Source: an uncultured Collinsella sp.
GTDB taxonomy: Bacteria > Actinomycetota > Coriobacteriia > Coriobacteriales > Coriobacteriaceae
Assembly (NCBI GenBank): GCA_900541035.1
Contig: UQIN01000008.1
Location: forward strand, 1-64,000
Direction: 5' to 3'
Length of the DNA: 64,000 nucleotides
Within the stretch, counting starts at the first letter, position 1, and every line of letters begins with the position of its first letter. Below, piece by piece: positions 25,047 through 34,228 of the stretch. Both the position numbers and the translations under genes were made by a program. A model generated the notes under the pieces. The model was given only the letters and a program-made list of their open reading frames with translations. It was not told where the DNA came from and did no database searches.

Positions 25047-26654
25047 ATGGCAGGCAAGCCGCAAACACTAGCTACGACCTCGGCATTCGAGATCTTGGGC
25101 CCCGTCATGGTCGGCCCCAGCTCATCGCACACCGCCGGCGCCCTGCGCTGCGCCCAAGTTGCCGCCAGCCTGCTGGAAGGCCGCATCACCAAGGTCACCT
25201 TTGGCCTGTGGAACTCCTTCGCCCACACCTACCGCGGCCACGGCACCGATCGTGCGCTCGTCGCGGGCATCCTGGGCCTCGACACCGATGACGAGAACAT
25301 CAAGCAGGCCTTCGACCTCGCGCGCGAGCAGGGCCTCGAATATCACTTTGACATCAAAGGCGACGACGCCTCCATCCATCCCAACACCGTCGACATCGAA
25401 ATGGTCGACGACACGGGCGCCACCGCCCAGGTTCGCGGCGAGAGCCTGGGCGGTGGCAAGATGCGCATCAGCCGCATTAACGGCGTCGGCGTCGACATCT
25501 CGGGCATGTATTCCACGCTCTTCGTGGCGCACAAGGACGTCCCCGGTGTACTCGCCGCGCTCACCAACCTACTCGCCTACGCCCACGTAAACATCGCCTT
25601 CTGCCGCACCTACCGCACCGAAGTGGGCGGCCAGGCCTACTCCGTCTTTGAGACCGACGGCGCGCCCGACGACACCGTCGTCCCCATGCTGCGCAAGCTC
25701 GACAATGTCGATTACGCGACCTTTATCGAGCTCCCCGGTTCTGCCTCGTCGCTCTCCCCCGGCGTCTCGGCAAAGGAGATCTTCGACGACGGCGAGCAGC
25801 TGCTCGATGCGTGCGAGGAACTGGGACTCAGCATCGGTGCCGTCATGGCCGTTCGCGAGGCACGTCTGACCGGCGAGGCCCACGCCGTCGCCGCCATGCG
25901 CCGCGTGCTCGACGTCATACGCGAGGAGACAACGGCCCCCATCGCCAATCCGCAGCGCTCGCTCGGCGGGCTTATCGGCGGCGAGGCCAAGCTCGTCGAA
26001 GCAACCCGCTGCAACGATTTGAGTGAAAGCCTGATGGGCCCCGTCCAGACCGAAGCCGTGGCCCGCGCCATGGCCGTGCTCGAGCGCTCCGCCACCATGG
26101 GCGTGATCGTCGCAGCTCCGACGGCAGGATCCGCGGGTGTCGTGCCCGGCTGCGTGCTGGCGCTCGCCGATCACCTTCAGCTCGACGACGAGCAAGTCAT
26201 GGACGCGCTCTACTGCGCAGCCGCCATCGGCCTCAACCTCACCACAAGCGCCTGCGTTGCCGGCGCCGAGGGCGGCTGCCAAGCCGAGGTCGGAAGCGCC
26301 GCCGCCATGGCAGCCGCCGCGCTGGTGCAGATGCTCGGCGGCACGCCCGAGCAGGCGCTTGACGCCAGTTCCATCGCGCTGAGTAACCTGCTGGGCCTCG
26401 TTTGTGACCCCGTCGGTGGCCTCGTGGAGGTGCCCTGCCAAAACCGCAACGCCATCGGCGTGGCAGCGGCCTTTAGCTCGGCACAACTCGCCCTCGCAGG
26501 CATTAAGAGCCTGGTGCCGTTTGACCAGATGGCACATGTCATGCTCTCAGTGGGCCACGCGTTGCCGGCCACGCTGCGCGAGACGGCAAAGGGCGGCATC
26601 GCGCAGGCTCCGGCCGCACTTTCGGCCTGTGCAAAATGCGGTGTGTGCGGATAG
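25047..26654 (+). CDS. sdaA: L-serine dehydratase, iron-sulfur type, beta and alpha domains in one chain
   Basis: Deaminates L-serine to pyruvate and ammonia using an oxygen-sensitive [4Fe-4S] cluster, consistent with an anaerobe. The 535-residue chain joins the beta part (about 1-225: PVMVGPSSSHTAGA, then an ACT-like segment VPGVLAALTNLLAYAHVNIAFCRTY) to the alpha part (about 240-535: AAPTAGSAGVVPG, and cluster cysteines in TTSACVAGAEGGC and LVCDPVGGLVEVPC). GATAAGGAGCACCC precedes the ATG. It is preceded by the conserved-core palindrome and followed by its own terminator. Confidence 0.93.
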   Translation: MAGKPQTLATTSAFEILGPVMVGPSSSHTAGALRCAQVAASLLEGRITKVTFGLWNSFAHTYRGHGTDRALVAGILGLDTDDENIKQAFDLAREQGLEYHFDIKGDDASIHPNTVDIEMVDDTGATAQVRGESLGGGKMRISRINGVGVDISGMYSTLFVAHKDVPGVLAALTNLLAYAHVNIAFCRTYRTEVGGQAYSVFETDGAPDDTVVPMLRKLDNVDYATFIELPGSASSLSPGVSAKEIFDDGEQLLDACEELGLSIGAVMAVREARLTGEAHAVAAMRRVLDVIREETTAPIANPQRSLGGLIGGEAKLVEATRCNDLSESLMGPVQTEAVARAMAVLERSATMGVIVAAPTAGSAGVVPGCVLALADHLQLDDEQVMDALYCAAAIGLNLTTSACVAGAEGGCQAEVGSAAAMAAAALVQMLGGTPEQALDASSIALSNLLGLVCDPVGGLVEVPCQNRNAIGVAAAFSSAQLALAGIKSLVPFDQMAHVMLSVGHALPATLRETAKGGIAQAPAALSACAKCGVCG

Positions 26655-26670
26655 CGGCAAAGAACGACTC

Positions 26671-26699
26671 AAAGGTGGGACAAATGTCCCACCTCTTTT
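26671..26699 (+). terminator. Terminator of the serine dehydratase gene
   Basis: AGGTGGGACA (26671-26680) pairs with TGTCCCACCT (26683-26692), followed by CTTTTG. Confidence 0.75.
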
Positions 26700-26803
26700 G
26701 AATGCCACCGTTTCCGTACCACAAACAGCAGGGCAATCGCTATAATGCAAGCCCAGTAAAAACACGATGAACCGCAAGGCGAAAATCGAAGGATATGCAT
26801 ACG

Positions 26804-28537
26804 ATGTCGCAAAACGATCGAACTCAACTGATTCCCGATCCGCAGCAGCCGAGCAGGCACACCGGCGGCGTTCAGTCGCCGCGTCCTATCGCGCCGAGCC
26901 ACGGTCAGCAGCGTGGTGCGGCAAACGCTTCCCAACGCCCGAACCAACAGCGACAGCAGCGTCAACAACGTCAGCAGCGCCAGGCAAACGGCAATGCGCC
27001 CAAGCAGCCCCCCACGCACGCTCGAGGCGATCGCGGCCCCGCGCGCAAACCCGCCGAGAACAATAAGTCGGGCAAAAAGACGACGCTCTTTGTCATCCTG
27101 GGTCTAATCGTCATTGTCTATATCGTAGGCGTCGTAGCGTTTTCGCAGGTAGCCTACCCCAACACCACCATTGCCGGCGTCGACGTCTCCTTCTCCAACG
27201 CTTCGTCTGCCGCCACCAAGGTCAACTCGGCATGGAAGCACTATAAGCTCACCGTGACAGGCGATGACTTTAGCTGGACCTATCAGCCCGAGTCCGATGA
27301 GCCCATCGTCGACGGCGAAGCTGCCGCAAAAGAAATCATCAGCCACAACGAAGCCTTTATTTGGCCGGTCCGCCTTGTGGAATCCTTAAGCGGCAAGACC
27401 AAAACAACCGCTACCTCCAACGAAGTCGATCTTGATCAAGACGTCGACCTGTCCATGCTCTCCGACGCCTTTGACCAAAAGAAGTTTGAGGAGGACCTGG
27501 GCGCCGCTATCGACGAGTTTAACGAGGGCCGTTCGGGCACGTTCGAGGCCAATAGCTCCTATGACGAGCAGGCCGGCAAGTTTACCGTCGAGAAGGCGCG
27601 CTCCAACGAGAAAATCAACCGCGAGCATGTCATTAAGTATGCCGAGCTCGAGCTTGCCTCGCTGGCCGAGTCCGTAGATCTTTCCAAGCTCGGCAACGAT
27701 GCCTATGAGCCGCTCAATGGAACGCTGACCGATGATCAGATTCAGGCCGCATGCGATGCCGCCAACAACTTCCTGGGCGTCAACGTGACCCTCAAGCTCA
27801 ACGGCGAGGATGCCGGCAAGGTTGATGGCAGCTCCGTATTGCAGTGGATCAGCTTTGCCGATCCCGCCAACCCAACGCTCGATACGTCGCAGATCAGCAA
27901 CTGGGCAGCCGAACTCGCCAACGGCTTTAATACCGTGGGCTCCACTCGCTGGTGGACGCGCGCCGATGGCAAGCAGTGCGCCGTCGAAGGCGGCGACTTT
28001 GGTTGGTCCATCGACAGCAGCTCGCTCGCCAAGCAGGTCGAGGACGCCATTAACAACAAGCAGACCGGCGAAATCGAGATCAAGTACTCCCAGAAGACCG
28101 ACACCTTTACCGCAAAGGGAGAGCCCGACTGGAAGGCGTATATCGACGTCGACTTGTCCGAACAGCACGCGCGCTACTATGACGAGAGCGGAAATATCGT
28201 TTGGGAGGCCAACTTTATCTCGGGCAAGCCGGGCGAGGACGCCACGCCCGAGGGCGTCTGGCAGATCAACAGCAACGACGGCGGCAGCACCCTGATCGGA
28301 GCCAAGGACCCCAAGACCGGTAAGCCCAAATACGAGAGCCCGGTGAGCTACTGGATGCCTTTTGAGGGCAACATGATCGGCTTCCACGATGCCACCTGGC
28401 AAAACGACAAGAGCTTCGATAATGCCGAGTCGTACAAGTGGTGCGGCAGCCACGGTTGCATCAACCTGCGCCTGGCAGACGCCAAGGCACTTCACGACTG
28501 CATCAAAGTCGGCCTGTGCGTGGTTGTCCACTCGTAG
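26804..28537 (+). CDS. Membrane-anchored L,D-transpeptidase (YkuD) with PG-binding-4 region
   Basis: Forms 3-3 peptidoglycan cross-links or attaches proteins to the wall, outside the membrane. Residues about 1-88 are cytoplasmic, polar and rich in Gln/Arg/Pro (QQRQQRQQRQ); one membrane segment follows at about 89-112 (LFVILGLIVIVYIVGVVAF). The long middle resembles the peptidoglycan-binding domain that precedes many actinobacterial and Firmicute YkuD domains. The catalytic domain ends with HGCINLR, Cys 552 being the nucleophile. ATG 26804 is preferred because GAAGGA is 10 nt ahead. A perfect TATAAT at 26741-26746 is a probable -10 box. Confidence 0.9.
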   Translation: MSQNDRTQLIPDPQQPSRHTGGVQSPRPIAPSHGQQRGAANASQRPNQQRQQRQQRQQRQANGNAPKQPPTHARGDRGPARKPAENNKSGKKTTLFVILGLIVIVYIVGVVAFSQVAYPNTTIAGVDVSFSNASSAATKVNSAWKHYKLTVTGDDFSWTYQPESDEPIVDGEAAAKEIISHNEAFIWPVRLVESLSGKTKTTATSNEVDLDQDVDLSMLSDAFDQKKFEEDLGAAIDEFNEGRSGTFEANSSYDEQAGKFTVEKARSNEKINREHVIKYAELELASLAESVDLSKLGNDAYEPLNGTLTDDQIQAACDAANNFLGVNVTLKLNGEDAGKVDGSSVLQWISFADPANPTLDTSQISNWAAELANGFNTVGSTRWWTRADGKQCAVEGGDFGWSIDSSSLAKQVEDAINNKQTGEIEIKYSQKTDTFTAKGEPDWKAYIDVDLSEQHARYYDESGNIVWEANFISGKPGEDATPEGVWQINSNDGGSTLIGAKDPKTGKPKYESPVSYWMPFEGNMIGFHDATWQNDKSFDNAESYKWCGSHGCINLRLADAKALHDCIKVGLCVVVHS

Positions 28538-28669
28538 TGCAACGCGCACATTCCTACAACATGGAGCTGCTGCGACCAATCTAACAGTTCCGAAAGAAAC
28601 CGTCCCATGCGCCCGCCCCAACCGGTGGGCGCATATACTTATCGAGGTACTTTCTATAAAGGAGACGCT

Positions 28670-30106
28670 ATGCCGAATGTCCCCACGACCACCCCGGGCC
28701 CGGATGATACCGAGCACACGCCCGAAGATGTCACCGAAACGATTCCTCTGATTACAAACGTACATGCCGATAAGCAGAGCGGACGCGCGAACGATGCGAC
28801 CGAGATTTCCGATGAAGAGGCATATGCCAAGCTCAAGGCAAAACGTGCCGAACGTCGACGCAAAAAGCTCATCCGACGCGGTATTGCCGCCGGCGTCGTG
28901 GGTACCATCGCACTCATTGCCATTGTCGCAACCCTGGTTATCAATGCTCAGCCACAGGGCGCTAGTGGGCCTGTGACCGACATGGTGACCGAGGGTCCGT
29001 TTACCACAACGGTCGAGGCGAAAGGCCAGCTCAAACCCATTTCGTCCTCAGTGGTCTCCCCTTCTGTCGACGGCACGGTCGATTCGATCAACGTGCAGGC
29101 AGGCCAATCCGTCAACGAGGGCGACGTGCTTATGACCATTAAAAATGACGAGCTCGATCGCAACGTTGCCGAGGCGCAGCGTGCAGTTGCTGCCGCTCAA
29201 GAAGACCTCGCCAACGCGCAGAAAGCCGCAGCTGCCGCACAGGCCACCCCAACGACGGACGTCGATGGAGCTTCCGCAGCGGCTGGCGTCTCCGACGCAT
29301 CAACGGACACGAACGCCGTATCGGCCGCGCAGCGCAGCCTCGCTTCGGCCCAGGCAAACCTCGATCAGGCGAACGCCAAGGCAGGCAGCCGTACGGTCAC
29401 GGCCCCGAGCTCGGGCAGCATCGTGGAGCTCAACGCCAAGGTGGGCGCCACGGTAACAGGCGGCATGATCATGGGCGAAAGCGATACGAGCGGCGGCAAG
29501 CAGTGCATGCAGATCGCCGACCTGTCCAAGATGAAGGTGACCGTGCAGGTGGGCGAAAAGGACATCGCAAAGATCGCCGTTGGACAGAGCGCCAACGTCA
29601 CGTATCCCGCATTTCCCGATATCGTGAGCCAGGGCACCGTCACGGCTATCGCGTCGGTGGCAAACTCCGACGCCGCCAACGGTGGCGGCGGCAGCGTAAC
29701 CTTTAACGTCGACATTCTCATCGAGGCGCCCGACGCGCGCCTGAAGCCGGGCATGACGGCCGAGGTATCGGTGGTGACCGAGCAGCTCGACGACGTGGTG
29801 ATGGTGCCGACGATGGCGCTCATGACCGAAGACGGCGAACACTATTACGTCAACGTGGCGACTGATGACGAGGGCAAGCAAACCCGTCGCGTGAAGGTGA
29901 CCGTCGTGACGCAAAACGACAACGAAGCCGTAGTCGGCAAGACACAGGTCAAGCGCGACGACCAGGGCAACGAGATCAACCCCAACGTGCCGGTTACCAA
30001 GCTGCGCGATGGCGACACCCTCGTCATGGACACCGGAGCGGACGCAACGGCTGACGGCGGCTACGGCGCGGATTCGGGCAGTATGTCTGCCGACGAGGGC
30101 ATGTAA
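28670..30106 (+). CDS. Efflux periplasmic-adaptor-type protein (MacA/HlyD family)
   Basis: Membrane-fusion subunit expected to work with the two ABC genes that follow. An acidic/polar cytoplasmic N-terminus leads to one membrane helix (about residues 62-84, GIAAGVVGTIALIAIVATLVI). Beyond it are a split biotinyl-lipoyl fold, an Ala/Gln-rich coiled-coil (AEAQRAVAAAQEDLANAQKA), the second lipoyl half (VTAPSSGSIVELNAKVGATV) and a beta-barrel (MKVTVQVGEKDIAKIAVGQ). 478 residues from ATG 28670, preceded by AAAGGAGACGCT. Its stop overlaps the next ATG (TAATG), so the three genes are translated together. In this single-membrane phylum it probably sits on the outer face of the membrane; the substrate is unknown. 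Confidence 0.88.
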   Translation: MPNVPTTTPGPDDTEHTPEDVTETIPLITNVHADKQSGRANDATEISDEEAYAKLKAKRAERRRKKLIRRGIAAGVVGTIALIAIVATLVINAQPQGASGPVTDMVTEGPFTTTVEAKGQLKPISSSVVSPSVDGTVDSINVQAGQSVNEGDVLMTIKNDELDRNVAEAQRAVAAAQEDLANAQKAAAAAQATPTTDVDGASAAAGVSDASTDTNAVSAAQRSLASAQANLDQANAKAGSRTVTAPSSGSIVELNAKVGATVTGGMIMGESDTSGGKQCMQIADLSKMKVTVQVGEKDIAKIAVGQSANVTYPAFPDIVSQGTVTAIASVANSDAANGGGGSVTFNVDILIEAPDARLKPGMTAEVSVVTEQLDDVVMVPTMALMTEDGEHYYVNVATDDEGKQTRRVKVTVVTQNDNEAVVGKTQVKRDDQGNEINPNVPVTKLRDGDTLVMDTGADATADGGYGADSGSMSADEGM

Positions 30107-30879
30107 TGCGTCCCGTTATCGACATCCGCAACGTGCACCGCATCTTTGAGAGCGAGGCGGGGTGCGTCCACATCCTGCATAACGTGAGCCTGGCGGTAGA
30201 TCCCGGCGAGTTCGTCGCCATTACCGGCCCTTCGGGCTCGGGCAAATCAACGCTCATGAACATCCTAGGCTGCCTGGATAAGCCGACGGCGGGCGACTAC
30301 TACCTGCAAGGGCTCAACGTTGCCGAGCTCGACGATGACGAGCTCACCGAAGTTCGCGCCCTGAGCATTGGCTTTGTCTTTCAGAGCTTCAACCTGCTGC
30401 CGCGCCTGTCGGTTATCGAAAACGTCATGCTGCCGCTGGCCTACACCAATGTGCCCCGTAGCCAGCGCGAAATGCGCGCCGTGCACGCGCTGCAGGCCGT
30501 CACGCTGCCGGTCGACCACTGGGACCACCGCATATCCGAGCTCTCGGGCGGCCAGATGCAGCGTGTCGCCATCGCACGCGCCCTCGTCAATGACCCGCCC
30601 ATCATTCTGGCCGACGAGCCGACGGGAAACCTTGACTCCGCCACCGGAGCGCTTGTAATGGAGACCTTCCATAGACTTCAGGAGCGCGGCAAAACCATCG
30701 TTCTTATCACACACGACCCCGGCATCGCCGCCGAAGCCGACCGTGCCGTGACCATCCGCGACGGTCGCATTCACGACGGCGCGTATATTCCACATGCACC
30801 GCGGACCCTGCGCAGCGCCGTAGATAGCCTGCCCATGATTTCCGCCTCCGCTAACCCGCCGAAAGGAGTGATGGGATGA
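30106..30879 (+). CDS. ABC transporter ATPase, MacB/LolD type
   Basis: A 257-residue nucleotide-binding subunit: Walker A GPSGSGKST, Q-loop FVFQSFNLLPRLSV, signature LSGGQMQRVAIARAL and Walker B IILADEPTGNLD, all intact. The sequence style (FNLLPRLSVIENVMLPL) is that of MacB/LolD/FtsE-like exporters that drive mechanotransmission rather than import. It shares one base with the adaptor gene and overlaps the permease by 4 nt (ATGA). Confidence 0.93.
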   Translation: MRPVIDIRNVHRIFESEAGCVHILHNVSLAVDPGEFVAITGPSGSGKSTLMNILGCLDKPTAGDYYLQGLNVAELDDDELTEVRALSIGFVFQSFNLLPRLSVIENVMLPLAYTNVPRSQREMRAVHALQAVTLPVDHWDHRISELSGGQMQRVAIARALVNDPPIILADEPTGNLDSATGALVMETFHRLQERGKTIVLITHDPGIAAEADRAVTIRDGRIHDGAYIPHAPRTLRSAVDSLPMISASANPPKGVMG

Positions 30880-32090
30880 GCGCCCGCGATCTCATCCAGG
30901 AAGCCCTTCACTCGCTCGAGGCCAACAAGGGGCGCAGCCTGCTCACCATCCTGGGCATTGTCATCGGCATCGCCTCGGTTATCGCCATGACTTCGCTCAT
31001 CGGCGGCATCCAAAACAGCCTGGTCAACAGCCTGGGCCTCAACGCAGCTCGTATGGTTCAGATCTATTCGTCCCAAGAACTCACCGATTCTGACGTTCAG
31101 AAGCTTCAAAAACTAGTGCCGCAGATAGAGCAGATCGGAATAGTCGACAGCGCGTACACCGAGTACAAGACCGGCGATAAAAGCTATACCGTCATGGCAC
31201 AAGGTGTCGATAGCGACATGCTCGACGCCGTGGGGGCCAGCAAGCTCGTTGCGGGGCACACCTATTCCCAGGCCGAGTCCCAATCAGGCTCGCGCGTGGC
31301 GCTCATCAGCCGCAACGGCGCCGATCAGCTTTACGGCAACGAACAGGACGCGGTAGGCAAGACTATTGAGGTCTCCAACGGCGAGGTACAGATTGTCGGC
31401 GTTATCGACGGCGGCAGCGACTCCATGGGCTCGCTCACGCTGTATATGCCACGCGAAACCATCTCTGGGCTGTTTAGCGACGAGAATCCTTCATTCCCCA
31501 GCGTGACGGCACTTGCCGCCGAGGGCACGGACATGGATGAGCTTTGTAAGACCATCGAGTCCAAGGTGCGCGCGATGAAGGGCATCGAGGAGGAGGATGA
31601 GTACGACAGTGTATCAGCAACATCCATGAAAAGCGCCATCGATACACTCAACTCCTTTATGGGCGCGTTCTCGCTCATCATGGGCTCTGTCGCCAGCATC
31701 TCGCTGCTTGTCGGCGGTATCGGCATTATGAATATGATGCTCACCAACGTAACGGAGCGCATCCGCGAGATCGGCATCCGCCGTGCTCTGGGCGCCAGTC
31801 GTCGCGATATCACCGCGCAGTTTTTGGCCGAGTCTTCGGCGCTGTGCGTCACCGGCGGACTGTTGGGTGTCCTGATTGGCTATCTGCTGGCCTGGGCTCT
31901 TGCGATGTTTGCCTCCGGATCCGGGATTCTTGGCGAGCTAGGTGCCAGCGGGCAAATCACACCGAGCTTTTCAATCGCCACGGTATTGCTGGCCTTCGCC
32001 GTCTCCGTCGGCATCGGCGTAATCTTTGGCTTCTACCCCGCTCGCCGCGCGGCAAAGCTCGACCCGGTGGAGTGCCTACGCTACCAGTAA
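30876..32090 (+). CDS. ABC transporter permease, MacB/FtsX family
   Basis: The 404-residue membrane subunit: one N-terminal helix (SLLTILGIVIGIASVIAMTSL), a large extracytoplasmic MacB-like domain (about 45-270), then three helices near the C-terminus, with the family motif NVTERIREIGIRRALGASRRDI between them. That topology (1 + 3 helices) is typical of MacB. With the adaptor and ATPase it forms a three-gene tripartite-like exporter; antibiotic peptide, lipid or self-produced toxin export are the usual possibilities, and nothing here decides between them. Confidence 0.92.
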   Translation: MSARDLIQEALHSLEANKGRSLLTILGIVIGIASVIAMTSLIGGIQNSLVNSLGLNAARMVQIYSSQELTDSDVQKLQKLVPQIEQIGIVDSAYTEYKTGDKSYTVMAQGVDSDMLDAVGASKLVAGHTYSQAESQSGSRVALISRNGADQLYGNEQDAVGKTIEVSNGEVQIVGVIDGGSDSMGSLTLYMPRETISGLFSDENPSFPSVTALAAEGTDMDELCKTIESKVRAMKGIEEEDEYDSVSATSMKSAIDTLNSFMGAFSLIMGSVASISLLVGGIGIMNMMLTNVTERIREIGIRRALGASRRDITAQFLAESSALCVTGGLLGVLIGYLLAWALAMFASGSGILGELGASGQITPSFSIATVLLAFAVSVGIGVIFGFYPARRAAKLDPVECLRYQ

Positions 32091-32102
32091 GCCACCACCA
32101 AC

Positions 32103-32170
32103 AAGTTGCGGTGAATTAGGGACTGAATATGCTATCTAGTAGCAAAACAGACACTATTTCACCGCAACTT
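32103..32170. repeat. Dispersed inverted repeat, copy 2
   Basis: AAGTTGCGGTGAATTAGGGA at the left end and CACTATTTCACCGCAACTT (32152-32170) at the right end form an imperfect pair of the same ends as the copies at 15828 and 62834. It lies 12 nt after the permease stop, immediately before the IS21 scar and the cobalamin island. Confidence 0.85.
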
Positions 32171-32171
32171 A

Positions 32172-32280
32172 TTTAAGGGCTGCTTGCGCCAGTTCCGGGC
32201 GTCCTCCTCGAGCTATTGGCGGATGACGGTCTTGTACGGCTCGAGCTTGCTCGGGGCGCTCCTCCTCGCGGGCGGGAGGA
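32172..32280 (-). pseudogene. Remnant of an IS21-family IstA transposase
   Basis: On the minus strand this stretch encodes SKLEPYKTVIRQ, a stop (32213-32215), then LEEDARNWRKQP. This matches the usual IstA segment (PSKLxPYKxxIRxRLEEDxxNWRKQ) just after the helix-turn-helix, with one codon turned into a stop. Both sides are unrelated sequence. A short scar of a once larger insertion sequence at the left edge of the cobalamin genes. Confidence 0.7.
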
Positions 32281-32300
32281 CGCGCAGGCGCGGCGAGCGC

Positions 32301-33074
32301 CTAGCGCGCGAACTCCCGTAAGAGTGCGTCTTCCACTTCCCGAAGCGAAAGGCCCCCGTCTCCCTCGGCGGGACGGGTGACCACGATGCAGCGCGCTCCC
32401 ACGTCGCGCGCGGCGGCAAGCTTCTCGGCCGTGCCGCCTACGGTTCCCGAGTCCTTGGTCACAAGCCACTGGGCTCCCACCTGCCGAAGCATCGCCTCGT
32501 TGAGCTCGCGGGTGAAGGGCCCCTGCATGCCGATGACGTGCGACGGCGAAAACCCCGCGTCGATGCACTTCGTTATAGCACCGGGCAGCGGGAGCACACG
32601 CACGAAGAAGCGCTCCGAGAAATCGGCGACGCGCGTATAGGGAGCAAGCTCCTTGCTCCCCGTCGTGAGAAGCGCGCGACCCGGGTTCTCGGAGAGAAAG
32701 CGCGCCGCGCAGGCGATCGACGCGACCGACACGACGCCTTTGGGCAGCGCCTCGGCCGCACGCGCAAGGCGCAGACATCGTACACCCACGGCAAGCGAAG
32801 CGGCCCGGATGTTGCCGCTGGCGAGCGTAGCGAAGGGGTGCGTGGCGTCGACGACGATGCGCGCGCCGGAAAGCTCGCGCTCCATGTCGGCCTCGTCGAG
32901 CCTGCTCGCATGCACCTCGATGCCCGGAAGCTCGCCCAAAAGCTCGCCTCCGTACTCGGTTGCCGCGTAGGCACGGGCGGGGATGCCCGCCCCGCTCGCC
33001 CATTCGCACAGAAGGCGGCCCTCGGTGGTGCCGGCGAAGATGCGCAGCGCCGGCGCAGATGCGGGCGCCGTCAC
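32301..33074 (-). CDS. cbiJ: Precorrin-6A / cobalt-precorrin-6A reductase
   Basis: Reduces the corrin precursor at the C18-C19 bond with NAD(P)H. The 257-residue protein starts LRIFAGTTEGRLLCEWA and contains VVDATHPFA, TTGSKEL and VTKDSGTVGGTAEKLAAA, all typical of CbiJ/CobK. The start is the GTG at 33074, which overlaps the cbiC stop as GTGA; the long upstream frame is only GC-rich read-through. Last gene of the 17-gene minus-strand operon; beyond it lie the IS21 scar and repeat copy 2, with no clear terminator. Confidence 0.9.
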   Translation of the reverse strand: MTAPASAPALRIFAGTTEGRLLCEWASGAGIPARAYAATEYGGELLGELPGIEVHASRLDEADMERELSGARIVVDATHPFATLASGNIRAASLAVGVRCLRLARAAEALPKGVVSVASIACAARFLSENPGRALLTTGSKELAPYTRVADFSERFFVRVLPLPGAITKCIDAGFSPSHVIGMQGPFTRELNEAMLRQVGAQWLVTKDSGTVGGTAEKLAAARDVGARCIVVTRPAEGDGGLSLREVEDALLREFAR

Positions 33075-33712
33075 TTCGGGCCGCCTGGGCGCGTGATCTG
33101 GTAGAGCAGCGCGTTCATAATGGCGGCCGCCACGGTCGAACCACCCTTGCGACCCCTTGCGACGATGGCCGGCGCGCGTCGCGCGAGTAGCTCCTCTTTC
33201 GCCTCGACCACGTTCACAAACCCGACCGGCACCCCAACGACGAGCGCGGGCGCGATCTTCCCCTCGTCCATGAGCTCGGCGAGGCGCAGAAGTGCTGTGG
33301 GAGCGTTGCCGACGGCCACGATGAGCGGACCCTCGATGCCGCAAGCTTTGTCCATGCTCGCAACGGCGCGAGTCGTGCCCGCGGCGCGCGCAGCCACGGC
33401 GACATCAGGGTCGGCCATGTAGCACACGGCCTTGCAGCCGAGCTTCGCGAGCGCAGGCTTGCTTATGCCTGCGAGCGCCATGTTCGTATCGGTGAGCACC
33501 GTGGCCCCTGCGCGCAGTGCGTCGAGCGCACAGTGCGCGGCGTCATGAGTGAAAACGAGGGAATCGGCGTACGAGAAGTCGGCAGTGGTGTGGATGACGC
33601 GCTTCACGACGGGTTCTTCGAGCGGCGGGAACGTGCGGCCGCCGAGCTCTTCGGTGATGATCTCGAAGCTGCGCCGCTCGATGTCGCCGGGCGCCATCTC
33701 CTTGGAATCCAT
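33071..33712 (-). CDS. cbiC: Precorrin-8X / cobalt-precorrin-8 methylmutase
   Basis: Moves the C11 methyl group to C12, giving (hydrogeno/cobalt) cobyrinate. The active-site segment VIHTTADFSYADSL contains the proton-shuttling His, and TDTNMALAGIS, AVGNAPTALLRL and GVPVGFVNVVEAKEEL are standard family blocks. 213 residues, full length. The ATG directly abuts the cobO stop and the stop overlaps cbiJ. Confidence 0.93.
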   Translation of the reverse strand: MDSKEMAPGDIERRSFEIITEELGGRTFPPLEEPVVKRVIHTTADFSYADSLVFTHDAAHCALDALRAGATVLTDTNMALAGISKPALAKLGCKAVCYMADPDVAVAARAAGTTRAVASMDKACGIEGPLIVAVGNAPTALLRLAELMDEGKIAPALVVGVPVGFVNVVEAKEELLARRAPAIVARGRKGGSTVAAAIMNALLYQITRPGGPK

Positions 33713-34228
33713 CTAGTACTCCACTCCTTCCCTTGCACATATCCCCTGCTCGTAGGGGTGTTTCTCGCACCGCATCTCGGTTATGTAGTCGGCCTTCTCC
33801 ACGAACTTGCGGGAAGGCGCGCGCCCGGTGAGCGCTACTTCGACGCCGCGCGCGGACATATCGAGCGCGCGGTCCACGAGCGCCTCGTCGACAAGCCCCT
33901 TCGAAAGCGCATCGAGCGCCTCGTCGAGCACGAGCAGCCCCTCCTGCGCGCCCTCGAGCTCGGCAAGCGCGGAAGCGAGGTTCCCATCGTGCAGCTCGCA
34001 CGTAGCGGCAAGTTCTTCCGACGACATCGACCAGGTAAACTTGTCCGACACCTTCCCCGCGAACACGGGCACGCCGAAATGCTCGGCGAGCAGGCGCGCC
34101 TCCCCGCTTTCGCCGTCTTTCAGGAACTGCACGACGACGACGCGGCGGCCTGCGGCGAGCATGCGAAGGGCGAGGCCCATCGCCGCCGTGGTCTTGCCTT
34201 TGCCGTCGCCATGATACACGTGAATCAT
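33713..34228 (-). CDS. cobO: Corrinoid adenosyltransferase (CobO/BtuR type)
   Basis: Transfers the adenosyl group of ATP to reduced cobalt of corrinoids, giving the coenzyme form; used both in synthesis and salvage. P-loop GDGKGKT (7-13), then VVVVQFLKDG and LLVLDEALDALSKGL. 171 residues from ATG 34228, with GAGGAGGGCGT upstream; the ATG overlaps the cbiP stop as ATGA, which settles the start against the longer frame. Confidence 0.93.
   Translation of the reverse strand: MIHVYHGDGKGKTTAAMGLALRMLAAGRRVVVVQFLKDGESGEARLLAEHFGVPVFAGKVSDKFTWSMSSEELAATCELHDGNLASALAELEGAQEGLLVLDEALDALSKGLVDEALVDRALDMSARGVEVALTGRAPSRKFVEKADYITEMRCEKHPYEQGICAREGVEY

Noticed and set aside
32301..33344. Long N-terminal extension of cbiJ (and similar extensions of cobO, cbiP, cbiB, cobS, cbiA and cbiD)
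   Set aside because: The extra residues are Arg/Gly/Ala-rich read-through of the upstream gene; GTGA/ATGA overlaps with the preceding stop and family start motifs fix shorter starts.
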